Origin: Draconibacterium orientale
GTDB taxonomy: Bacteria > Bacteroidota > Bacteroidia > Bacteroidales > JAADGE01
Assembly (NCBI GenBank): GCA_020718265.1
Contig: DYSM01000196.1
Span: forward strand, 1 to 5,676
Direction: 5' to 3'
Length of the DNA stretch: 5,676 nt
Within the stretch, counting starts at the first letter, position 1. Every line of letters begins with the position of its first letter. Positions 1 through 5,676 of this stretch are shown piece by piece. Below the pieces are notes generated by a model, which was given only the letters and a program-made list of their open reading frames with translations, did no database searches and was not told where the DNA came from. Made by a program: the position numbers and the translations under genes.

Positions 1-51
1 AATTTAACTTTACAAACTTTCAACTTTATGACTTTTTATACTGAACTCATT
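1..51. repeat. Left copy of 51-bp inverted repeat, ACTTT-rich
   Basis: This segment is the exact reverse complement of positions 5626-5676, with identity stopping after base 51. It contains four direct copies of ACTTT, starting at 7, 16, 23 and 31, so spaced 9, 7 and 8 bases. Its right edge overlaps the first two bases of the stop codon of the vWA gene (TTA at 50-52 on this strand). No hairpin followed by a T-run is visible, so it does not look like a classical terminator. It is probably a copy of a dispersed intergenic repeat. Whether it is also a mobile-element end cannot be decided here. Confidence 0.9.
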
Positions 52-1423
52 ATTTGAATGATATTATAAGCGAACGCCCGGATTGAACGGTAAATCGCTC
101 TTCGCGCGACATGGAAGTTTGTGTCGCAATTTTCGGTCGATACACTGCAACATAATCGCCGGGTTGCAATTTTATGTTTTCCGCCTTGATTTCCGTAAAA
201 TGTTTTACAAGTGTAACTTTCTGGTCTTTAATAAGATACACGCCTCCTATTCCTTCTGTGGGAAATTGAAAGTTGATAATTCCGGGTTGCGCTACTCGAA
301 GTGTGTTCATGTTGCTTTGAGAAATTTGTATGCCGGTAAAATACGTTCGCGGATAGGTCAAAACTTCAATATCATATTTGCCCGTAATGTAGTTTTCAGG
401 TTGAAACATGTCCTGAACATTAAGCGTTTGCATGGTTCCGGAAAGGCGCACAATTGAAGGCGTTCCGTCGAGTTCAAGTCCGGAATTTTGGATGATATTC
501 AGACTTCCCTGCGGCGTTTTTGCTGTGATAATGTTATGTTTACCTTCAATAATTTTAATGTCTTTCACGTAAACGGGCGGAATCGTATGCACGGTCATGG
601 CGTACGTAAAATGCGAAGGCAGCGCAATCGTGTCGGGCACACCTTTATAATTCATGGTATGTATGAAATTTTGAGCAACGCCGCCCGTAGCTTGGTTTTG
701 CAGCGTGATTGCAACGTTTGTTTCGAGCGGTTTTCCGTCGGAATTAAGTAAATTTATTTGCGCGGTCGTACTCGTAACTGCTTTTTTGATGACTTGGGTT
801 AAAATGTTTTTAAAATCTTGTTCGGTTTCAGCGTTGTAAAAATCGCCGATGCACTCAAAAGCCGATTTAAACTCAACTTCTAAGCCAATTCCAATCACAA
901 AAGGTTTGAGAATGATGCCTTTAGATTGTAGTCCGAGTGCAATTTTGCACGGGTCGCCGTCGCAAGCTTCAATGCCGTCTGTGATTAAAATTACAACATT
1001 TCTACAATTAGTGCAAGGCGGAAAATCCTCGGCGCATTCTTCGAGTGAGCGGGCAATCGGCGTGGTGCCTTTGGGCTGAGTCATGCGCAGTTTTTGCTTA
1101 ATTTGCTCGGCATTATTGACTGCAAAAGGCACTTCGAGGCGCGTGTCGCTGCAATCTTGCGGCGGTACAGGACTTTGATGTCCGTACATGCGTAACGCGA
1201 GTTCCACATTTTCAATTTTACGCAGACTATCAACCATTTGTATGAGCAAAAGTTTTGCAACATCTATTTTTTTTTCGCTTTGCCAATAGCCGAGCATACT
1301 GTTGGATTCGTCGAAAATAAATAAAATTCTTGTCTTAACCGGAACTCTTTTTTGTGCTTCAATTAGCTGATTTACTGAAATTAGAATCAGAAATATCAGA
1401 ATTATTCTTTTAAAAAACTTCAT
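50..1423 (-). CDS. Secreted von Willebrand factor type A (vWA) domain protein
   Basis: This 457-residue protein is predicted to be exported. Residues 1-23 form a signal peptide (MKFFKR, a hydrophobic IILIFLILISV core, and a cleavage site near EA-QK) with no lipobox. Residues 30-210 are a vWA domain with a complete MIDAS metal site: D38-x-S40-x-S42 in FIFDESNSM, T121 in GTTPIA, and D149 in ITDG. All seven cysteines (91, 130, 137, 140, 154, 159, 191) lie in this domain, which suggests disulfides in the periplasm or outside. Residues 221-457 are beta-rich and look like three related modules. There are no further membrane segments and no evident type IX sorting tail. The ATG is the first possible start, because an in-frame TAG lies 21 bases upstream; no Shine-Dalgarno is seen. 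The gene follows the sensor gene after 34 bp and is probably co-transcribed with it. vWA MIDAS domains bind protein ligands through a divalent cation; the ligand here is unknown. The vWA call is firm, the role inferred. Confidence 0.95.
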   Translation of the reverse strand: MKFFKRIILIFLILISVNQLIEAQKRVPVKTRILFIFDESNSMLGYWQSEKKIDVAKLLLIQMVDSLRKIENVELALRMYGHQSPVPPQDCSDTRLEVPFAVNNAEQIKQKLRMTQPKGTTPIARSLEECAEDFPPCTNCRNVVILITDGIEACDGDPCKIALGLQSKGIILKPFVIGIGLEVEFKSAFECIGDFYNAETEQDFKNILTQVIKKAVTSTTAQINLLNSDGKPLETNVAITLQNQATGGVAQNFIHTMNYKGVPDTIALPSHFTYAMTVHTIPPVYVKDIKIIEGKHNIITAKTPQGSLNIIQNSGLELDGTPSIVRLSGTMQTLNVQDMFQPENYITGKYDIEVLTYPRTYFTGIQISQSNMNTLRVAQPGIINFQFPTEGIGGVYLIKDQKVTLVKHFTEIKAENIKLQPGDYVAVYRPKIATQTSMSREERFTVQSGRSLIISFK

Positions 1424-1457
1424 ACCGGATAACTGTAGAAACTAAAAATTGGACTTA

Positions 1458-4400
1458 CTAAATCAACTTCAACCCGACAACCGTAACATCGTCGCGGAAA
1501 GGTTCATTTTCACTAAATTTTTCAATCACACCTGCAAGAATTGACTCTTGTTCGGAACACGTATATGGTGCAATTTCGTGTAAAAGCGTAACCAAACGTT
1601 GCGTTCCGAAACGTTCTCGTGCTGCGTTATTTTGGTCTTTGTAACCGTCGGTCATCATATAAATCACATCGTTTGATTTTGCTGTAAATCGTTCATTTAC
1701 AAACAATACCGCGGGATTTGAACCCGATTTTCCGCCGATAGCTTTTCGAGTTCCGCGAATACGGTGCAGATTATTTTTATCGCTTTGAAAGAAAAAGATG
1801 TCTTGCTTTGCTCCGGCATACACAATATTCAATGAGCCGTCTTCGTTCGGAGTTTTACTGATTCGCACAATTGCGACATCCATTCCGTCTCTGTTGTTTC
1901 CTTCTTCTTGGTTAAGAGCCTGAATTACAGAAATATTAAGCCTTACAAGAATATCATTCGGCTTACTGATGTGCATATCTTTGATTATTTCTTTCAGCAA
2001 ACGATTTCCGATTAAGGACATGAATGCGCCGGGAACACCGTGTCCGGTGCAATCGACAACAGCTACAAAATAATATTTTTCAATTTCGATTGTCCAATAA
2101 AAATCGCCGGAAACTATATCTTTAGGTCGATAAAACACGATTGGTTCGGCAAAACCTCTAAATCGCTTTTTGTAAGGAAGAATGGAATTCTGAATCGTTT
2201 TAGCATATACGATGCTGCTTCGCACGTTTTCAGAATAGCGTTTAATGGCTTCGTTTTGGTTCTCAAGCTCTTCGTTTTTGGACATGACTTCTTTTTCTAC
2301 CTCTTTCAAGTCCGAAATATCAGAATCTACGGCTATCAAGCGAACGACTTCTCCGTTTTGGTCCAAAATCGGTGTCCAAGTTGTTTGCACCCAAACGGTT
2401 TTACTTTTTCCCAAAGCTCTGTTGGACCGAACTAATGTTTTTTTGGTTTCAAAAACTTCTTTTACAGACGATTTTATGATGTCGTCAAATTTTCCGTCTA
2501 AAATATTTGTTCCTCTGCCTTGAATAAATTCCTCGAACGTGTTGTATCCGAATATCTTACAAAACCCTTCGTTGAACCATTCAAAATTACCGTGTTTGTC
2601 CAAAATCGTAACAGAATTATCGGTTTCCCGTGCAACAATTGAGAGTTTTTCAAGTTCAACATTAATTTCTTTTAATGCACGCGTGCGTTCTTCAACCTTT
2701 TGCTCCAAAACTTCGTTTTGTTTGCGTAATTTGCGAGTGCGTTGGATAAAAAACAGTAAAATGCTGCTTCCTACGAGCAAAAACATACCGACTATAAACC
2801 AAATTGTTTTCCAAAACGGCGGTTTTACGGTAAGTTTTATGGTTGCCATTTGCGAAGCATCGCACCAGATGCCGTCGCTGTTTGTTGCACGCACTTTTAA
2901 TTTATAATCGCCTGCCGGCAAGTTAGTAAACATAAACTGGTGCTGATTATCAAACTCAATCCACTCATCTTTGTAACCCTCGAGCATGTAAGCGAACTTG
3001 TTTTTTTCCGGATTTGTTAAATCTAAAGCAGCAAATTCAAACGAAACCACATAATCATCGTACGTCAAATGCAATTCTTTAACATTTTCAGCAACAAGCG
3101 AAGCAAATGAATTGGTATTTAGGAAGATAGACTTATTAAATTTCTTAAAATCGGCAAGTACAACATTAGGTTTGTGTGCATTGAGTTTGATATTTTCCGG
3201 GCGAACGCGCGTATATCCGCTGATATGACCGAAATAGAGTGTGCCGTCTTTGGTTCGACAAGCAGAAGTTCTGTTAAAACCGGTTTCCGCTAAATCGTCT
3301 TCTATGCCATAAGAGATAACGTCATAAGTATTTATGTCGAGTTTTGCCAATCCGTCGGATGTGCTTATCCACAAATTTCCGCTTTTATCCGCCAAAATAG
3401 ACATGATTGAGGAAAGTGCTTTTGTGGCTTTGTAAGGCTTTGTAAATGAATTTTTTAAAGGATCAAACAAAAATAAACCGCCGCCCGATGTCCCAACCCA
3501 CAATCGACCGTCGTGCGTTTGATACATGTCCGTGAAGGAATTTTCGGCTTCATCAATATTTTCAGAATTCTCTTTTTTATGAAAATATTGCGTAAATTTG
3601 TCTGTATCAGGATTGTAAAGGTTTAACCCCGACGATGTTAATATCCAAATTCGATTCTGTTGATCTTGATAGGTTGCGGTAACATAATTATCCGACAGAG
3701 CCTCTCCTGTTTCGCCTTCTTTTGAGTAACGCGAAACGGTATAATTACCTGATTTATCGAACATTATCTTACTCAATCCGTCTATATGTCCGACCCAAAT
3801 ATTTCCGGAGTTATCTTTAAAAATATGATTTACGACATCGCTTACCAAGCGTTTGTTTTCAGCTCCGGTTGCCCGAAACTGCGTGATTTTGTGAGCCTCA
3901 CCCCGAGTTTCGATTTTGTTTACGCCGCCCTCATACGTTCCGACCCAAACCTCATCGCCTTCGGAGCAAAGCGAGCGAATACGGTCGTTCGAGAGCGAAT
4001 TGGGTTTGCCGTCGCTTTTAAAAACATCAGTTTTGTCGGAGCTTAAATCGAAACGGATTAAACCGCTTTTAGTTCCGCCCCACAGGATGTTGTCGTATTG
4101 TTTCACGATGCTGTTTACGGAATTGTCTTTGAGTTTGAAAGTCAGCAAATCAAAATTTGTAAATTTTGCGGGTTTCAAATCCAAAACGCTTATACCGCCG
4201 CCGCGCGTTCCTACCCAAAGATTGGCGGCATTATCTTCCATAATTACTTCTATGGTATTGTGGCTCAGACTTTGCGGATCGTCTTCGGAAAATACGATTT
4301 CGGTAAATTTTCCGGTTGCCGAATCAAAAAAGTTCAAGCCGCGCTCGTAGGTTCCAATCCAAAAATTACCAAAACTGTCTTCAATTATAGTTTGAATTCG

Positions 4401-5213
4401 AGCATCGGATACGGTTTCCGGTGTTTTGCCTTTCGGATAGTGCAAAAACTGGTCTAACTTCTTGATATAAACTTCCAAACCGTTTTCGCGTGTGCCAACC
4501 CACACTCGCCCGCGTGAATCCGCAAGTACAGATTGTAAATTCAACGAACTAAGCCCCGTCGAAGTTCCGTTTGGTAAAAAACGCTTGGTTTTACCGGTTT
4601 TTATGTCAAACCGATTTAAGCCGTTTGCGGTAACGAGCCAAATGGAACCCTCTTTGTCATAAGACATTCCGCGAATATTATCGGAACTCAATGTCGTTTC
4701 ATCACCCTGCACGCTGATGTAATTTACGAACGTACCGTCGTCCGAATATTTGCTTAATCCTTTGGCTGTCGATAACCAAACGTTGCCGTAGGAATCCTCC
4801 AAAATACCGCGTATCATGTTGGATTTTATGCTTTTAGGATTTTTTTCGTCATTTACAAAACTGTAAACTCGTGCATTCGCTCTATCGTATAATGTGATTC
4901 CGCCGTTGTATGTCCCGAGCCATATTCTGCCTTTTGAATCTTCAAAAATAACCCCAAAATTGTCAGATATTAAGGTTGTTGAATCTTCGGCATCGTGCGA
5001 ATAGTTATGGAAGGTGTAGCCGTTGAATTTGCTCAAACCATTTTGAGTACCAACCCATACGAAGCCTGTTTTGTCCTGAAAAAGACTGTACACGTTGTTA
5101 TGTGCCAAACCTTTACGAACATTCAAATGCAAAAATTTATAGTTATCTTGCGCACTCACCGAGAGATAAGCGCAGAAGATAATACTTAATACAATTTTTA
5201 ATTTTCGAAACAT
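1458..5213 (-). CDS. Propeller/Y_Y_Y transmembrane sensor with PAS and SpoIIE-type PP2C phosphatase
   Basis: This 1251-residue sensor resembles a hybrid two-component sensor whose kinase is replaced by a phosphatase. Order: signal peptide 1-21 (SVSA-QD); about 14 Reg_prop repeats between 36 and 672, each near the pattern ED-x-x-GNIWVGT-x-x-GL-x-x-(Y/F)D, fitting two seven-bladed propellers; Y_Y_Y domain 715-797; one membrane helix 803-824; coiled coil 826-862; PAS/PAC 863-970; second helical linker 970-1003; SpoIIE/RsbU-type PP2C 1003-1251, opening with the typical AKTIQNSILP. Likely metal-binding aspartates are present: D1037 (SGDFYW), D1054 (VVDCTGHGVPG), D1189 (MTDG) and D1241-D1242 (RDDVTVV). 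The propellers should be periplasmic and PAS plus PP2C cytoplasmic. The family removes phosphate from serine or threonine of regulators such as STAS anti-sigma antagonists; no such target is in the window. The ATG is the first possible start, since an in-frame TAG lies 36 bases upstream. No histidine kinase, receiver or HTH domain is present. The ligand cannot be told. Confidence 0.95.
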   Translation of the reverse strand: MFRKLKIVLSIIFCAYLSVSAQDNYKFLHLNVRKGLAHNNVYSLFQDKTGFVWVGTQNGLSKFNGYTFHNYSHDAEDSTTLISDNFGVIFEDSKGRIWLGTYNGGITLYDRANARVYSFVNDEKNPKSIKSNMIRGILEDSYGNVWLSTAKGLSKYSDDGTFVNYISVQGDETTLSSDNIRGMSYDKEGSIWLVTANGLNRFDIKTGKTKRFLPNGTSTGLSSLNLQSVLADSRGRVWVGTRENGLEVYIKKLDQFLHYPKGKTPETVSDARIQTIIEDSFGNFWIGTYERGLNFFDSATGKFTEIVFSEDDPQSLSHNTIEVIMEDNAANLWVGTRGGGISVLDLKPAKFTNFDLLTFKLKDNSVNSIVKQYDNILWGGTKSGLIRFDLSSDKTDVFKSDGKPNSLSNDRIRSLCSEGDEVWVGTYEGGVNKIETRGEAHKITQFRATGAENKRLVSDVVNHIFKDNSGNIWVGHIDGLSKIMFDKSGNYTVSRYSKEGETGEALSDNYVTATYQDQQNRIWILTSSGLNLYNPDTDKFTQYFHKKENSENIDEAENSFTDMYQTHDGRLWVGTSGGGLFLFDPLKNSFTKPYKATKALSSIMSILADKSGNLWISTSDGLAKLDINTYDVISYGIEDDLAETGFNRTSACRTKDGTLYFGHISGYTRVRPENIKLNAHKPNVVLADFKKFNKSIFLNTNSFASLVAENVKELHLTYDDYVVSFEFAALDLTNPEKNKFAYMLEGYKDEWIEFDNQHQFMFTNLPAGDYKLKVRATNSDGIWCDASQMATIKLTVKPPFWKTIWFIVGMFLLVGSSILLFFIQRTRKLRKQNEVLEQKVEERTRALKEINVELEKLSIVARETDNSVTILDKHGNFEWFNEGFCKIFGYNTFEEFIQGRGTNILDGKFDDIIKSSVKEVFETKKTLVRSNRALGKSKTVWVQTTWTPILDQNGEVVRLIAVDSDISDLKEVEKEVMSKNEELENQNEAIKRYSENVRSSIVYAKTIQNSILPYKKRFRGFAEPIVFYRPKDIVSGDFYWTIEIEKYYFVAVVDCTGHGVPGAFMSLIGNRLLKEIIKDMHISKPNDILVRLNISVIQALNQEEGNNRDGMDVAIVRISKTPNEDGSLNIVYAGAKQDIFFFQSDKNNLHRIRGTRKAIGGKSGSNPAVLFVNERFTAKSNDVIYMMTDGYKDQNNAARERFGTQRLVTLLHEIAPYTCSEQESILAGVIEKFSENEPFRDDVTVVGLKLI

Positions 5214-5236
5214 GAAACAAGCTTTGAAAGTAAATA

Positions 5237-5244
5237 CAAATCTA
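5237..5244 (-). promoter_or_regulatory. Putative Bacteroidota -7 box (TAGATTTG) of the sensor-vWA operon
   Basis: Read on the minus strand this is TAGATTTG, a full match to the Bacteroidota -7 consensus TAnnTTTG. It ends 23 bases before the sensor ATG, which would give a short leader of roughly 15-20 bases. No good TTG -33 element lies about 19-21 bases further upstream; that stretch is A/T only apart from isolated bases. No Shine-Dalgarno follows, which is usual in this phylum. The call rests on the -7 match and position alone. Confidence 0.5.
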
Positions 5245-5302
5245 AACTATTTTTTTATCTTTAAATGTAAATTTAACATTAATAAATCAATAAAGAAATT
5301 CT

Positions 5303-5319
5303 GTAACTATTCAGCCGCT
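5303..5319 (+). repeat. Left terminal inverted repeat of the miniature element
   Basis: This 17-base end begins with GTAA, as in IS66-family elements, and pairs with 5494-5510 with a single G/A difference at its fifteenth base. The abutting GAAATTCT at 5295-5302 is the probable left target duplication. Confidence 0.75.
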
Positions 5320-5493
5320 ATAAACAACTGATTAATAATAACATATAAATATTATTTTATTATATCATCAGTATAAAATATGATAATTTATTTATAACAA
5401 ATTGATTAACAATGAATTAAAGTTTAGTTAAAATATATTAAAGCCTTATTGGTTTTTATACAGTGCTGATAATCAATTGTTTAAAAAATCAAG

Positions 5494-5510
5494 AGTGGCT
5501 GAATAGTTAC
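5494..5510 (-). repeat. Right terminal inverted repeat of the miniature element
   Basis: Read on the minus strand this is GTAACTATTCAGCCACT, the partner of 5303-5319 with one mismatch. It is followed immediately by GAAATTAT at 5511-5518, the probable right target duplication, which differs from the left copy at one base. Confidence 0.75.
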
Positions 5511-5564
5511 GAAATTATTTACCGAAATTTGACCTCAAAAAGAATATTTTTTCGTAAAAACATA

Positions 5565-5572
5565 CAAATCTA
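5565..5572 (-). promoter_or_regulatory. Second TAGATTTG box, upstream of the miniature element
   Basis: Read on the minus strand this is again TAGATTTG, matching the Bacteroidota -7 consensus and pointing toward the sensor gene. It shares an 11-base stretch (ATACAAATCTA on the plus strand, 5562-5572) with the box beside the gene (5234-5244). A TTTG lies 15 bases further upstream, closer than the usual -33 spacing. It may be the original operon promoter, separated from the gene by the miniature element, or a chance match in AT-rich DNA. Confidence 0.35.
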
Positions 5573-5587
5573 CATCCATAATCAGAC

Positions 5588-5595
5588 CAAAGTTA
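5588..5595 (-). promoter_or_regulatory. TAACTTTG, weak -7-like box or -33-like TTTG
   Basis: On the minus strand this reads TAACTTTG, which fits TAnnTTTG. Because it sits just upstream of the TAGATTTG at 5565-5572, its TTTG could instead act as that promoter's -33 element, although the 15-base gap is short. Matches to such a short AT-rich pattern are expected by chance, so the call is tentative. Confidence 0.22.
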
Positions 5596-5625
5596 AGATA
5601 ATTCGTTTAAAGCCGATAAAAAATG

Positions 5626-5676
5626 AATGAGTTCAGTATAAAAAGTCATAAAGTTGAAAGTTTGTAAAGTTAAATT
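5626..5676. repeat. Right copy of 51-bp inverted repeat, ACTTT-rich
   Basis: This is the exact reverse complement of positions 1-51, so the window begins and ends with the same sequence in opposite orientation. Similarity stops sharply inside base 5626. The copy lies in non-coding DNA more than 400 bases upstream of the sensor gene, whereas the left copy touches the stop codon of the vWA gene, so the two have different contexts. It carries the same four AAAGT units when read on this strand. Confidence 0.9.

Larger units (their letters stand above)
5303..5510. mobile_element. Putative 208-bp MITE with IS66-like ends
   Basis: The two ends are inverted repeats: GTAACTATTCAGCCGCT at 5303-5319 against GTAACTATTCAGCCACT read in reverse from 5510 to 5494, matching at 16 of 17 positions. 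A second inner pair follows: TAAACAACTGATTA at 5321-5334 against TAAACAATTGATTA from 5483 to 5470, 13 of 14, offset by about 9 bases. The flanks GAAATTCT (5295-5302) and GAAATTAT (5511-5518) agree at 7 of 8 positions and look like a target-site duplication. IS66-family elements are known for ends starting GTAA and for 8-bp duplications, so this is probably a non-autonomous IS66-type derivative. There is no transposase or any ORF inside; the core is very AT-rich. Confidence 0.72.
5214..5676. other. Long AT-rich intergenic region without genes
   Basis: These 463 bases hold no credible coding sequence in any frame. They contain, from left to right, the putative promoter of the sensor gene, an IS66-like miniature element (5303-5510), two further TAnnTTTG-like boxes on the minus strand (5565-5595), and the right copy of the terminal inverted repeat. 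The base composition is much more AT-rich than the genes. No tRNA, riboswitch or CRISPR structure was recognised. No TAnnTTTG box was found on the plus strand, so there is no sign of a divergent promoter for a gene to the right. Confidence 0.85.

Noticed and set aside
1..49. Rho-independent terminator after the vWA gene
   Set aside because: The ACTTT units are direct repeats and do not form a stable GC stem followed by a T-run on the minus strand.
83..1079. Open frames on the plus strand opposite the vWA gene (83-457, 488-751, 849-1079)
   Set aside because: They are antisense to a gene with a clear signal peptide and MIDAS motif, their translations show no recognisable domain, and their composition looks like reverse reading of the real gene.
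1081..1263. Small 60-residue open frame on the minus strand in another frame of the vWA gene
   Set aside because: It lies wholly inside the vWA domain coding region, has no start context or family resemblance, and is explained as an out-of-frame shadow.
2040..5189. Several plus-strand open frames of 64-144 codons opposite the sensor gene
   Set aside because: Those at 3786-4457 recur because the propeller repeats on the other strand give similar antisense reading; none has a plausible domain or promoter.
5303..5510. CRISPR-like or riboswitch structure in the upstream region
   Set aside because: There are only two inverted end repeats and no regularly spaced direct repeats, and no conserved riboswitch core is visible; the target duplication points to a mobile element.
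5623..5667. Short peptide ORF starting MNEFSIKSHKVESL at the right repeat
   Set aside because: It is only 14 codons, lies mostly in the low-complexity repeat, and has no ribosome-binding or promoter context.
1..5676. Circular element or plasmid suggested by identical ends
   Set aside because: The terminal identity is inverted, not direct, so it does not support circular closure, and no replication or mobilisation gene is present.

Overview
The window reads as a fragment of a Bacteroidota chromosome. Three things suggest this: a very long periplasmic sensor built from two-component-regulator propeller repeats plus a Y_Y_Y domain, TAnnTTTG-type -7 boxes upstream of genes that lack a Shine-Dalgarno sequence, and AT-rich intergenic DNA around moderate-GC genes. 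A species cannot be named from the sequence alone.

Layout from left to right. Positions 1-51 are a low-complexity ACTTT-rich repeat. Positions 50-1423 (minus strand) encode a secreted 457-residue von Willebrand factor A (vWA) protein with an intact MIDAS metal site and three apparently repeated beta modules at its C-terminus. Positions 1458-5213 (minus strand) encode a 1251-residue membrane sensor: signal peptide, 14 propeller repeats (two seven-bladed propellers), Y_Y_Y domain, one transmembrane helix, coiled coil, PAS domain, and a SpoIIE/RsbU-type PP2C phosphatase. Positions 5214-5676 are 463 bases without a gene. They hold a Bacteroidota-type promoter box beside the sensor gene, a 208-bp non-coding element (5303-5510) with IS66-like ends and a near-perfect 8-bp target duplication, further promoter-like boxes on the far side of that element, and at 5626-5676 a perfect inverted copy of the first 51 bases.

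The two genes lie on the same strand 34 bp apart, sensor first, so they probably form one transcript. The likely logic, which is inference, is that the propellers bind an extracellular ligand, the signal crosses the membrane through Y_Y_Y, helix and coiled coil, and a cytoplasmic serine/threonine phosphatase is adjusted, while the vWA protein acts outside the inner membrane as a metal-dependent adhesion or binding partner. No anti-sigma factor, STAS antagonist, kinase or response regulator is in the window, so the phosphatase target is unknown.

The most unusual structural signals are the exact 51-bp inverted repeats at the two ends of the window, which may be a dispersed repeat that ended the assembly or real element ends, and the IS66-like miniature element inserted upstream of the sensor gene.
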